64,000 nucleotides of DNA, from contig JAGPYM010000001.1 in the NCBI GenBank assembly GCA_020736575.1, forward strand, positions 1,798,001 through 1,862,000. The letters are read 5' to 3'. This document shows, one piece after another, positions 22,987-34,426 of this stretch; positions within the stretch are counted from its first letter, which is position 1, and each line of letters begins with the position of its first letter. The DNA comes from Thelonectria olida (lineage: Eukaryota > Ascomycota > Sordariomycetes > Hypocreales > Nectriaceae). The position numbers and the translations under genes are program-made. The notes beneath the pieces were generated by a model. That model was not told the DNA's origin. It searched no databases and saw only the letters and a list, made by a program, of their open reading frames with translations.

Positions 22987-24001
22987 AACGAGAAGTGACG
23001 GGCGCAGAAAGTAGCGAGAATTTGGGACCTTTGCAGTGACTTTGATGGAAGAGAGATGGGAGTTGTTCAGCCTCGTTGGGCTGCGTCACGTACTAGTTGA
23101 CTATTGGCATCATGCATAATTGTTAAGGCGGGCTGAGTGGACAATGATGTGTGTGTATGTATATAGTGTGAGCCAATCGTGACCCTCTTCCACTAGCATA
23201 TTTTGCAACGTCAATGGCAGGATGAAGAATTTTTTTCGTTTGAGAATGGCAGAGTAATCATTTACCCTCACCGAGATGTACCATATCATTAAGGTGCTGA
23301 TCGAGGCCCCTCGTATCTCATCATGCGTCTACAGGGTAACCAAGTCGCCGAGGTACGAGAGGTTGAACATGCCGCTTCTCCAAAATGGAGGAATCGTTCC
23401 GCTGCGAGTGGATAAACCCTTGAGCAAGGAAATGACGTCGACAGCCTTAAATCCGCGATTCAAAGGGCCTGAAGGGCTCTGTAACCACTCGTTCACCGGC
23501 GTTGACGGCGTCAAACCCCACCATCTCCATATTCGCGGGGCTTTCGGTCTATTTCTTCGCGACGTGTGCGGGGAGAGCTTCAACGATTGGACATGTTGAA
23601 TTGAGCGGAAAAGACACGCCGAGTGAGTCAGGCCAGTTGTACGAACACAGATATGGAGATGAACAAGTTTGTACCTAGTCTTGGGGGTATTTCGGGGGCA
23701 ATTCCGGCGGTACTAGCCCGTTCAAGCAATAATGGAAGCAGTTGCTTCATCAAGGAGAAAGGCATCATGGAGAGAACTCCAGGTACTTACTTCTTTCTCC
23801 CTCCTTTGATCGCTCTGGTTGACGCGATTTACCCCGCAACTCCGCGGGGGCTGCAGATTCATCATCATCAATCAATGATAAAAAGAACTCGTCACACCAC
23901 CTGAGAGGTAGCTATATGCTTATACTCTCGTCCCATCTCATTGTTTCTGCTCCATCTAATCTGTGAGGCTGTTTCTGCAAAGCATCTTCCTTGAATACAC
24001 C
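22987..24001. promoter_or_regulatory. Divergent promoter region of two oxidoreductase genes
   Basis: About 1.0 kb between the aldo/keto reductase (minus) and the Gfo/Idh/MocA dehydrogenase (plus). A short AT-rich part lies near 23100-23240. Open frames of 84-107 codons at 23276-23904 show no protein similarity I recognise. Confidence 0.45.
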
Positions 24002-25309
24002 ATGTCTACCTATACCATCAAATGGGGCATCCTAGCCACCGGTGGCATCGCCGAGCGTCAGTACCACCCACAATTGAGCTGCAATTGCCTCTCTCTTTCT
24101 CGTATTGGCTGACTTCGGACCCAATAGACTTCTCCAAGGACCTCCTCGCCGACCCCGCCCTCCGAGATGTTCACGATGTCCGCCATGACATTGTTGCCGT
24201 CGCCTCATCCACCTCGGCCGAGCGAGCTGCCGACTTCATCAAGAAGATTGACGGCCCTTCCTCAGCCAAGACGTACGGATCTTATGCCGAGCTCGTAGCT
24301 GACTCCGACATCGACATCATCTACGTCGCCACTCCTCACAGCCATCACTTCCAGAACGCCATGTTGGCTATCCAGGCCGGCAAGAACGTGCTCTGCGAGA
24401 AGGCTCTCACCGTCACGGCCGCCCAAACCAAGAAGTTGATCGAGGCCGCAAAAGAAAAGAACGTCTTCTTCATGGAGGCTGTGTGGATCCGATACTTCCC
24501 TCTCAGCATCAAGGTCCGAGAGCTCATCAAGTCTGGCGCAATTGGAAACGTCTACCGAGTTCTGGGTAATATTAGACTCGCGTGTTCACAACGAAATCAA
24601 TTGACTAACTAACTGGTTCTGAATAGCCGATCTCTCCTTTGGTAAGGACCTTCCCAATGGCAAGATCGACTTCCCCGACTCTCACCGCATGGTAAACCCC
24701 GACCTCGCCGGAGGCGCTCTTCTCGACTTGGGCGTCTACTCCCTGAACTGGGTGTTCCAGACACTCTACCACACCAAGTCCGACGAGGAAAAGGAGGCCC
24801 CTAATGTTGTGTCTGCAATCAACAAGTACCACACGGGTGCCGATGAGATGACCAGCATCATCGTCCAGTTCCCCAAGAGCAAGAGCATGGGCATCGCCAC
24901 CACGGCCCTGCGTGTCGGCACCGACCTGGACGGCCTCTACACCGGTGGCCCTGCCATTCGCATCCAGGGCTCCGGCGGTGAAATTCAGGTGACTGGCCCT
25001 GCCTATCGGCCGACAGAGTACAAGGTCATCAAGACGGACGGCAACGGCCACATCGAGACGGTGCAAGTCCCTATCCCTCAAGATCCCAAGCGAGGTAACT
25101 GGGGCCACGGCATGTTCTGGGAGGCCGACGAGTGCGCACGATGCCTACGCGATGGCAAGAAGGAGAGCGACTCGATGCCCTGGTCAGAGTCGTACCTCAT
25201 CATGGAGACGATGGACTCGGTCCTTCAACAGGGCGGCGTCAAGTACCCCGAGCTAATCACCTCGGACGTCTACGAAGCCAACGGTACCCTCAACACAGGC
25301 AGGAAATGA
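24002..25309 (+). CDS. Gfo/Idh/MocA oxidoreductase, dihydrodiol / D-xylose dehydrogenase type
   Basis: Exons 24002-24056, 24128-24565 and 24627-25309 join in phase to 391 aa; introns of 71 and 61 bp. Rossmann NAD(P) motif at the start: WGILATGGIAEHFSKDLL. Then VAVASSTSAERAADFIKK, IYVATPHSHHFQNA, the catalytic EK motif in GKNVLCEKALTVTAAQ, FMEAVWIRYFP, and the C-terminal domain with GGALLDLGVYSLNW. This layout fits the dimeric dihydrodiol dehydrogenase / NADP-linked D-xylose dehydrogenase branch, which oxidises aldose sugars or trans-dihydrodiols; the precise substrate cannot be read from sequence. The first intron falls inside the Rossmann helix, so exon 1 is only 18 codons. Confidence 0.9.
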
Positions 25310-27404
25310 GCCCACGTCCGTTTATTACGGTGACGAAGGATCCCCTCACTGGGGGTGAGAATGTACATAGTATGAGCTACAGCACTTGACACCTTTGGGC
25401 TAAAACATCGGCACACCCCTTAGCTTCGTGACGAAGGCGACGACCGCATAATTAGCGAGGCAGGCAACGTGGGAGACGGGGGTGACGGAGCTAAGTTGTC
25501 TGATGAAACGCAGGGGATCGGGATAGGTTCGCGGAGAGGCTGGAGATGGCGGGCGCTACGAGGGGAGCGAGCGATGGAGGGTTCGCATCAGATACGGCAG
25601 CAGGGCAAGGACAGACAGGGCCGTTCAGCTAGCAAAATGCGACCATGATGCGTTCATAACGACCCTTGGAGGCTGGGCTGTGACAGTGACAAGAGCCCCG
25701 GCTCATCAGGGCCTTGTCCGTTGGACGCTCATCCGCCGCCGCCTTGACAGTGCGCGATTCATGAACGAACCAGGGCCCCCTCGCTCCCCTTGCCGTAATT
25801 ACCTATCCGCCTGTATCCGTAGTTCGCCTGGAGAAGCAAGACACGCGAGGCGTCCGAGCTTTATTTGGATACTGGTTGGAGCCCCCCGGGGTGTCATCCA
25901 CGCGAGAGCCTGAGCGTCGTGAGCGAGGGACGTTCATGAACCTGGGCTGGCTTGGGGTGTTGTGAGGCTCCAACTTCAGCCCGGCGGATCGGAGATGTCG
26001 TGCATGGCGGCACAGCAGCCCCATGCGGCTAAGACTGTCGACCAAGTAGGACTACGTGCTGTTGTCACATTTGTTCATGTGACGACTTGCTGTGACGACT
26101 TGACGATGTCTGTATGTATGTGCCTCCTGTCTCGACTTGTCCGGGGCGTGGGCGCGTGCTGCAAAGGGGAGGCCAAGGACCAAGAAATGTCATCACGTCT
26201 GTGTGTCTGTGACGATGAATTGGATGCCCAACCTGCAAACGCCAGACGGGCGTTAATAAGGCAACAAGTCGGAGTGAGACAGGGACCAGGGCAGCGGGGA
26301 AAGTGAGTGACAGCGTGTCGCACCGCGGGCCAAGGCAGCCTCGTGCGCGTTTGTCACTTGTTTGAAGGGGGCCTTGAGACGGCCCGTGAATTAAACATGA
26401 CGTGATGCGAATCTGCTCTGCACATCTGAAGCGTGTGACGCGATGCGATGGCGATGGCGAGGAGCGGGTTGTGGAGATGAAGGGGAGCAGGAAACAAGGA
26501 AGACGGATCATCATTCAACAACGTGGAGATTGGGAAAAAGAAAAGAACACGGGGGTTGGACCCTGAAAGATGAGGGCGCTTTGAGCCTCCCTGAAGGCCT
26601 TGTTTTTTGAGGCCTCGCACAATCTCCTTGATCACACCGGGAATCCATGACTGTCACAAAGACAAGGCTAGGGTTTGAAGCGGGAAGCTTCCGAAGGTGG
26701 GCGTTCGTGGAAAGGCGAGGAAGGGCAAGGGGGCAAGGGGGCAATGGCAGATCTTGACAATCGAAAAGGGCTAGAGGGCTCATGATCCATACGTGTCGGT
26801 TAAAAGTTCCTTTCCCAGCTGCGGATAGAGACAAGTAATTAACGGAATGGAACGAGTTGGTTGGATGGATGGAGTTTTGATAACCAACAACCACCAACAG
26901 AGCCGAGTGGATTGGAAACTGCCTATGCGTTCTTATGAAGACCCAACGATAGTAGGTAGGTACCGATGCACCTAAACACGCCCTCCCCCCCTTGTAACCT
27001 TGTTGCCTTGTAAGTGAGGTTGAGGTGTAAGCACAACAACTCCTTCAAACAACCGTTACAGAACCCGCCGTCGTCTACTTCCTCATCTATTAATTCATGT
27101 ACGTACATCTATTTACAATCAATGTGACTCTGCCGAGGAACGCTCAGACATCGTCCGGTTCTCCTCCTCCGCTTCTCGCACCCCCCTTCCAAAACAGGAA
27201 GACAACGAGAAGTCGAAGAAACCAAACGAGCCCCACCTTTTCTTTTTTCCCTCTCTCTCCAGCATCAGGCCTCATAGAGGTCTCTGCTTCTATGTAGACA
27301 CAGGCACCACCAACCAACAAAACACAACACAACTTGGCGTCTCATCACATTGATATTACCACCTTGCACATCACACGCCCCTCGAAACTAACAACCCCCC
27401 GGTC
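25310..27404. other. Intergenic, 2.1 kb, no gene recognised
   Basis: The stretch lies between the Gfo/Idh/MocA gene and TRM9, both on the plus strand. Open frames up to 149 codons on both strands are overlapping and unrelated to known proteins. The last 300 bp (27100-27400) are pyrimidine- and AC-rich on the plus strand, consistent with the TRM9 5' leader. No tRNA or repeat recognised. Confidence 0.5.
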
Positions 27405-28273
27405 ATGGCGAGTCGTTCGTCGGCGATGCCGGAGAACGGATCGCAACCAGCACCCGTCCAACCTCACGCTGATCACCCTCTCCCTCCTCACCACCAAGAA
27501 CAACAACAACAAGAGGCCGACGCTGCCCCCCCGCCGCAGCGGCTCAGGCCGAGACTTACGAGGCCACGCACGTGCATGCCGTCTACGAGGCCATCGCGCC
27601 GCACTTCTCGGCCACCCGCCACAAGCCCTGGCCCTTTGTCGCCCAGTTCCTCAACGCCCAGCCCCCGGGCGCCGTCGGCCTCGACGTCGGCTGCGGCAAC
27701 GGCAAGTACCTCCGCGTCAACCCGCAACTGCACATCTTGGGCTCCGACCGCAGCCCTGCCCTCGTCCGTCTGGCCTGGGAGGGGCCGCAGCAGTCCGTTG
27801 GCAAGAAGAAGCCAGCTGCCGGACAGGATGCTGCCGCTGTTGCTGCCGTTGGTGGTAAGGGAGACGTAGACGTCGCCGTCGCTGATGGCCTGGACCTCCC
27901 CTATCGCCTCGCAGCCGCCGACTTTGCCATCTGCATCGCCGTCATCCACCACCTGTCCACGCCGGAGCGCCGCCGCGAGGCCATCGCCAAGCTCCTCGAG
28001 TGCGTGCGCCCCCGCGAGGGCCGTGTCCTGGTCTACGTCTGGGCCCTGGAGCAATCGTCCAGCCGCCGTGGCTGGGATGAGAACAGCGACCAGGACACGC
28101 TCGTCCCCTGGGTGCTCAAGACGCCCCAGGGTCAGGGGGAGACGTTCCAGCGCTACTATCACCTGTACCGCAAGGGCGAGCTGGAGGACGACGTTGCCGC
28201 AGCGGGGGGCGTCGTCGAGGAGAGCGGCTACGAGAGGGATAACTGGTGGGTGATATGCAGTAGGCCGTCGTGA
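27405..28273 (+). CDS. TRM9: tRNA (carboxymethyluridine34-5-O)-methyltransferase; apparent 1-base frame break
   Basis: Trm9, with Trm112, makes the final methyl ester of mcm5U at the wobble position of several tRNAs. The catalytic frame is open to the stop at 28273: THVHAVYEAIAPHFSATRHKPWP, SAM motif GLDVGCGNGKYL, GSDRS, VADGLDLPYR, ICIAVIHHLSTPERR, VYVWALEQSSSRRGW, and the closing YYHLYRKGELEDDV and NWWVI. Upstream in this frame a TGA stands at 27470 and no ATG follows it before the catalytic part; the natural ATG is at 27405 in another frame (MASRSSAMPENGS, then a Gln-rich stretch). The two frames meet at a run of seven C (27526-27532). One more C would give 289 codons and an uninterrupted protein. 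An intron is unlikely because no consensus donor lies in the interval. Confidence 0.87.
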
Positions 28274-29295
28274 GATAATCTTACACATCATCGAATCAAA
28301 AGACAAAGCAAACAAAGCCCATTATAGTAGGCAAGAAAAACATGCCAAATCCAAGACACAACACCACGATAGCATCACCATGACTGCAGCGAGCGTTGAA
28401 AAAATCAAGCCAGGACCGTAGCCCCTCGTGCTTTTGTAACCTCTCATCTCAAACCCTGTAACTGTACATCCCCCCTCTCTCCTCTATCAGCTTTGATATG
28501 GTCTATCAGAAATACAAATTCCAAATATCCATCCGCCGTAATATGGCCATCTCGCCTGCATTTCTCATCTCAACCCATGTCTGTTTGTCCACAAACTGGT
28601 CCCAAACTTCGCCTCTTATCAAACACTCCATGCTCAAGGAACAAGAAACATCCTTTGCAATATCTAGGATTTTTTTTGGCCTTTTTTTCGGATCCCTTCC
28701 TAGCCTCTGGCCTCATGCAGCTCTTGCGCCTCTACCCGCCCAAACGCAATGAAAAACAACGAATAGAGAGAAAAAAGAAGAAAGAAAAAAACAATCTGAA
28801 ATAACGACAAGGCATCGAAAAGAAGAAGAAAAAAATTGCAGAAATTCCAGCGCGTTGTTTTTGGTTTTTGTTCCGCATGGAAATCAGCATAAAAAACATC
28901 CTTCGCCTCATGTCCTTCATATCCCATCCCGTCGTCGCCCCATGCCATGAATGCTGTTTGCTGTACGATATGTAGTCGAATTGCCAAAATCAAAGTAGTT
29001 GATGTGATCCCCTTTTGCCACACAGCTCGAAATGATATCCCGCTTTCCCCACCCTTCAAGTTTATGTCCTCGGTCCCTATGCACCCCAGTTATGCTTGTG
29101 TATTGTATGTGCGTTCGTGTCCATATTTCCGTCCCTGGTAAGCAAACCATGCGTCGCCGTTTCGTAGTTGCCTGCTGTCCCAAAAGAAGTCTCGGTTCCT
29201 AGCCCTGGCCGACTATTCCCAAACAAATCAAGTCCAACTCCTTGTTCGCCCGTAAATCCCCCTAATGCTGTCGTGCCAGGAAAGGGAGTGGCAGC
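28274..29295. other. Intergenic between convergent TRM9 and Myb-like gene
   Basis: About 1.0 kb of 3' sequence for both genes. T-rich tract around 28664-28690 and A-rich tract around 28770-28840, plausible 3' UTR and polyadenylation surroundings. No coding sequence recognised. Confidence 0.5.
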
Positions 29296-30604
29296 CTATG
29301 CCATCCGTCGTCGATGGCTCGACTCCCGTTGGAGGCGGTCTGGGCTGGCTCGTCGCTTCGATCCAGTCGTTTCCATCGAGTAGCCGGCGAGAGTCGGGAG
29401 GAGAGGCGTTTGGGTCGGTTGAGTAGGCATTGGAACGGTAGCAGCCCCTGCGGGAGTGCTGTAGGGGCTGACCCCTGTGGTGAGTTCGGCGACTCCAGGG
29501 AGTAGGCCTCCCCCTCGTGGAGGCGGTTGGTTTTGGATGGGGGCTAATCCGGGACCTTGCACGTAGTGGACCTCATTGAGATCGGCCATGGGCATGGGTG
29601 GCGGATGAGGAATGGACTCGCGGCGGGCGACGAGGGCACGGCCGGGTACGACAGGCATGGGCTGAGGTCGATTGTAGAGAGCTCGAGGAGACGGTGCTCC
29701 TAAGCTCCCCTGGGACTGTGAGTGAGCGTGGCTGCGAGATGGGGAGTTTCGGTGGTTGGCGTTGTTGTCCACGTTGACGGAAGCCAAGGAGAAGGGAATC
29801 ACACCGGCTCGACGTGCCATATCCGATTCACCAAGTTGCCAGTGCATGGCCTCTGCTGCTCTCCAGGGAACAGCCATTTCCTCCGCAACTTTTGCCCACA
29901 TTTCTGGTTTGAACCTGTTGCTAATGTGAGCTGGTTCCTTGGGCCAGGGAATCAAGCCGGAGGCAGGCTCCGTTGAGCCTCCTGAAGCTTTGTTTGCGGT
30001 CCTTACCTTTCATAGAGCCTTGCAAGTTTGTTCTTGCGCTCCTCGTCCCATTCACTTCTGCGTTCCAGGTAGTTCTGGTAGTGAAGCCGACAACTGATGG
30101 CACTCCGGCCGGGAAGACGCTTCGAAATGTCTTCCCATTTCATCCCCCCTCCCCGGAGCTCGATGATGAGGGCATCTTCTTCCGGTGACCACTTGCTCTG
30201 CTTCTTCACGGGCTGATCTGAGGTGTGAGGAGGCATGCTTCGCCTTCCTGCTGGCATTGGTACAGGGGCTACAGGCGGCACAGCATGCACAGGTGGCCGA
30301 GCTGGAGCGGAAGAAGGCTTTGTCGAGGGTGCCTGGGATAGGGAGACTGGTGGTAGAGGAGCTGGCGTGGAAATTGCGGTAGGTACAGGGGCGTGAGCCG
30401 GAGGAAGAGGGGCAGAGCTATAGTGAAGAAGATGTCGAGGCGGAGAAACAGAAGACTCATCAGAGTCCTGAGCCTTGAGGAGAGCCGCGATATCCACGGT
30501 GACAGCCGGTGCTCCCGATCTGCCCACGCGGGGACCGTTGGCATAGGAGCGCGGAGCGCGCACCAGGTCGAGACGGTCCTGCGCACCTGCGATGGACGGC
30601 AACT
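29296..30604 (-). CDS. Myb/SANT-like DNA-binding regulator (5' end unresolved)
   Basis: Two exons are certain: one ending at 30007 and one from 29914 to 29296, separated by a 92-bp intron (GTAAGG...CAACAG). The domain spans the junction: KKQSKWSPEEDALIIELRGG, MKWEDISKRLPGRSAISCRL, HYQNYLERRSEW, then FKPEMWAKVAEEMAVPWRAA and EAMHWQLGE. This tandem Myb-like arrangement is conserved in ascomycetes and suggests a nuclear DNA-binding protein; the target is unknown. The C-terminus is Pro/Ser-rich and ends in basic KRR and RRR clusters. The same frame continues upstream as VDIAALLKAQDSDESSVSPP, which looks coding, but the first in-frame ATG is at 30257, only 289 codons from the end. A 61-bp intron (30665-30605, GTACGAG...GGGCAG) would link in phase to an exon reading ALLDNDAGLLLEAPPKP, yet that too lacks an ATG. 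Confidence 0.8.
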
Positions 30605-31386
30605 CTGCCCGCAGGAGGCAGAGCGGAGTCTCGCTCTTGAGTTGGGCCAGCTCGGCGACTCGTACGGGGTCGTTCTACGTCTGGCTTTGGAGGGGCTTCG
30701 AGAAGAAGCCCTGCGTCGTTGTCCAACAACGCCGCTTGGATCAAGGCACTACAGGAGCACTTGAGGGCGTGGCTATGTTATAGGCAACGCCTTGGACAAT
30801 GAAGAGCGACGATCAAGAATGAGCAGAGCACCTGGGGCGTTGAACAAGCGGTGGTCTGAGAGGTGCCCGAGAGTCTTGTGCTTGAGATGACAGATAGGCA
30901 ACAAATAGATAAAGCTGAAAAGGCTCCAGGTAGCTGTCTGGCTGTCGTTGATCAAGTGTTGGGCGGATTAGGCGTCAAAGTTGTCGGGTTTAGGCTGATA
31001 GCTCGAGGATGAGAGGAGAGAAGAAAGGGGAAACTGTCTCGGCAGGCGGCTGTCCAGGCAGTTTAGATGATGAAGCGTGGCTCGTCGTGAACGAGGAGAG
31101 AGAGAGACACGGTTATGATTGGTGATCTTTAGGACCTTGTCAACCAATAAGGCGGAGATGAGACGAGCTGGATGAGGCAGAGCAGATCGGAGGGCGCCAA
31201 CTGGGGGGGCAAAATCAAAAGGAGCCAGGGCGAAGCTGGTTATCTTGCAGATATTGGGAGAGTCGACTGGGAACAAGGCCAGAAGCAGAGAGGAGGCGAG
31301 AGAGAAGAGACCTGTCGGGTTGCGAAGAGCGGGATGTTTGAGAGGGGAGTTGGTTGTCAAGTCTCGGGCAGAAAGAAGAAACGTTT

Positions 31387-31424
31387 GGTGGTGGTGGTGG
31401 TAGTAGTAGTGGTAGTAGTAGTAG
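31387..31424. repeat. (GTG)/(TAG) trinucleotide microsatellite
   Basis: Plus strand: five or so GTG units pass into TAG and GGT units over 38 bp. Lies in the presumed leader of the Myb-like gene. Confidence 0.9.
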
Positions 31425-31535
31425 CCCGTAATAGGGTCAGGTACGTGGCTGATACGCCGCCGTAAGGTACGAGGTAGAAGCCTAGGAGGAGCCTCAGGCG
31501 CCAGGACCCACGTCGGGATTACTCTGGTTTCTTTT

Positions 31536-31564
31536 GCTTTGCTTTGCTTTGCTTTGCTTTGCTT
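31536..31564. repeat. (GCTTT)n pentanucleotide microsatellite
   Basis: Nearly six perfect GCTTT units on the plus strand. The same pentamer in either orientation recurs at 38141-38168, loosely at 39183-39230, and at 54924-54938. Confidence 0.95.
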
Positions 31565-34400
31565 AGGCCTTTGGGTCGAGACTCGAGACACGCGGAGGGA
31601 GGACAAAGCAACCTGAGGGCTAAGCAATGGAGCTAGGGGGTTACGTATTCGGAGTACATGCGCTTGTTGAGAAGAGGGGGGGCGAAAAAAAAGCAAAAGG
31701 AAAAAGAAAAGAAAGTTGGTCCGAGGGAACTGGTTTTGACGGTTGAGGTGGTCGAGAGACGAGAGTGACTGAGAGTGCTTGTGTGCGCTGTGCGCTGTCG
31801 AAAGGAGGCGCACACAACGTAACGGTGGGGAGCAGAAGCGCAGCAAACCGGGGGTGTAAGAAGAAGAGCAATCCATCCATTGATGTACCGGACGGGAGCA
31901 GTTGTAATCAGACGCCCCCAACGTCTTTTCATCAGCCTGGCTAGCGTTTAGCGGTTCAGGGAAAAGGTAAGGGACCTCCAGTCTTAACAAGATGCCTAGG
32001 GCTATAGTTGACGAGAGAAGGGAATCGGATCCAAGGTCCAAGCAGGAGCTGTAAACTGAGGAGGAGCATTTAGAGCGCACGGAACGGTCAACGACCAACA
32101 GGGGGGGAGGGGCGTGAACATACCTCGTACTGTTAATCCAACTGCACAGCGATGCGCAGGGAGGGTGTGCAGCAAGTAAAGTCATCGACACAAGAGAACA
32201 GGACAGAGCAAGCCAAGTTCCAAAGTGGGCGGAGTTCCCAGTGTGGAGTCAACATGTTTGGCAATAAGGCAAAGCCCATCGACAGGCCGGGGATGGATCA
32301 TGAGGACCGCTGTTGTTTCCATTCACATCTTCTTACCAGTTGATGATGAATAAGAAGAAGAAGAAAAACCCGAAAAAATAATTATTATGTCATGCACCAA
32401 AAGAAAAGCCAAGGCGTGCGCTTCGCGGCCGCCCTGTTCCGAATCTGGCTCCCTTCATTTCAGCTCCTCATATCTCACTTTTCTCTTTGTCAGTTCTCAT
32501 CACCTTGTTACTCTATCTGTTCGTCGGTGGACGAGAACCAAGTCTATCGCCCCTCTTGTTGGCGCCGCTTCGCCTCACTTGGGCCCCCAAAAAAGCCCAC
32601 GATGGCCTCAGTATCACCGGTTCCCAAGTCAGGCAAGGCCCGAAAGACTCGTCCTGTACGTACATGTCATAATACCGGTCAGTGTAATAAAAGTCGGTCT
32701 CTAAAGTTGCAACGGGTGTACTTGGGGCCCTGGCCTTGGCGTCGCTGTCAGTTCTAGCCTGGCACAATGAGCAACTACACGCCCCCTGAGCCGGCATGTC
32801 GCATGTCCACACCCTCCCCATCCTAGCCGTGGTTGGGTTTGGTTGAACGATTCGATCTTCGCATGGGACCGTCCGCCTTCCCGGCTCCGATTTTTTTCAT
32901 CTGGAGACTGGGGGAGGGAAGGGTTTGAGAAAGGGCTGGAATCGTGCGTGGATGGGCGCGGAGGGGGTCGGGCGAGGCACGTCTGTGTGCACAGAGAGTC
33001 TTGTATGGATGTTTCGATGAGAAGAAGGGATGGATATATGAACAGATCGAGGCATGAATGGATGGATGCTGCTGTAATGCCACGCCACCACACCTGCATT
33101 AAAGTCTCATGCTTGTCCAGGCAATCCATCTGCCTTCCGAGGCCGTAGCACCGTCCGGTCTGGATGCTTTGATCGGCGTCGTAAATTCGCCTTCTCAGTT
33201 CTCAGTTTTGAAGAATCTTGATGGTTGGTCGAGAGGCTGACTGCTGGCCTCAAATCCCAAAAGTCAGGGTTCATGTCACGGGCTCCCCCATGGCGCTGGG
33301 GTTCAATCCCGGGTGTATCATGGAATTGTCGAGCCCTGCAATCCGCCTTCGATCATCCATTATCCCCCGGCAGGCCGGAGATGGGCCAAGAGCGCATCCG
33401 CGGAGCGTGGAGCGTGGAGAATTGGATCATGGAGCATGGAGCAGCGGCCGTGCCAAATAATGGCGCAAGGGAGGTTGCTTCCAGCACGACGACAACACCC
33501 GAGGCGTTCGCACGAACCACCTAGTTCGAGGCAGGTCGGTAAGTCATTGACGATGTGCTGTCTAGGACCTGGGTCCAGGGTCCTCTGTGCCTCTTTACCC
33601 CCCCTTCGTCAAGCCTCTGTGCTTGGCCCAGTCGTCGTCAGGAATGGGGGTCGAGTACGAGAGCGCAGTGTGAGCGATCCCATGTTGATGAGTGGAGGAA
33701 GACAAGAGGAATCTTCATTGGACCCCCACCACAAGATGAGCCTCGACAAAGGGCCTTGGCTCTGAACAAGACGCGTCGTCGAGGACCTGTGCAGTGTAAG
33801 AGGGCCTGTGAGTCTGTGACGGCGTGGTGTGAGCAAAGGCTTCCATGTCACCAATCTCTTGCTCAGGCGCGCTAGTAGGGCCAGGAACGCCCCGGGAGGC
33901 AAGCTCAGTCGGCGGCAAGCGTGGAGAAGGTGTGACATGGGATATTCTGACCAGTGGAGACGAGCATTGAAGGGTTGGGAGAAGAAAAAAATGAGTGCGA
34001 AACGGAGAGCTGGCAAGCTGAGTGAGGTCTTGGCTCATTGGCGGTGCGATGCTGTTATGCAGTGGAGTGTTTGCTAGTAGGTGGAAACTTGAAGCCGAAG
34101 GTACCTGCCTTACATGCGTTGACCACAGGTTGCGACGGAGGCAGCTCCTACCTCCTGTCATATTGGCAACTATCAAGTACTTCGTACCGACCTTAGGTAA
34201 TCCAATATGACGGTGAGGATGAACTGGATCATGTTTGCTGCTGAATCAACAAGACAAGGATCCCTCCAACGTATCACAAGAGCGCCGCTGCTGGACCGCA
34301 GCGTAACGCAGCACGCAGCATCGTATCGGACATCACATCAGACATCAGACAACAGACAACAGACAACCCCAGTTCCCAAGGGCCCCAGCTCAACGACAAC

Positions 34401-34426
34401 GACATGCGACATGCGACATGCGACAT
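34401..34426. repeat. GACATGC heptanucleotide repeat
   Basis: Three perfect 7-bp units followed by GACAT. A related CAGACA-rich tract lies just upstream (34330-34367). Confidence 0.9.

Larger units (their letters stand above)
30745..32200 (-). promoter_or_regulatory. Probable long 5' leader/promoter of the Myb-like gene
   Basis: On the minus strand this stretch is strongly pyrimidine-rich. From 31656 down to 30544 I find no ATG at all, although about a dozen or more would be expected. An ATG-free, pyrimidine-rich stretch immediately upstream of a regulator is what a long fungal 5' UTR looks like. It also contains trinucleotide and pentanucleotide repeats (31387-31424, 31536-31564). A 405-codon minus-strand open frame (32185-30968) covers the stretch, but it is Ser/Leu/Pro/His low complexity and I do not call it a gene. 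Confidence 0.45.

Noticed and set aside
27488..28315. 275-codon minus-strand open frame opposite TRM9
   Set aside because: Antisense shadow of a GC-rich coding region; the plus-strand frame has all methyltransferase motifs.
33290..33335. GGTTCAATCCCGGG, resembling a tRNA B box
   Set aside because: The T-stem does not pair properly and no A box or acceptor stem is found at the right distance.
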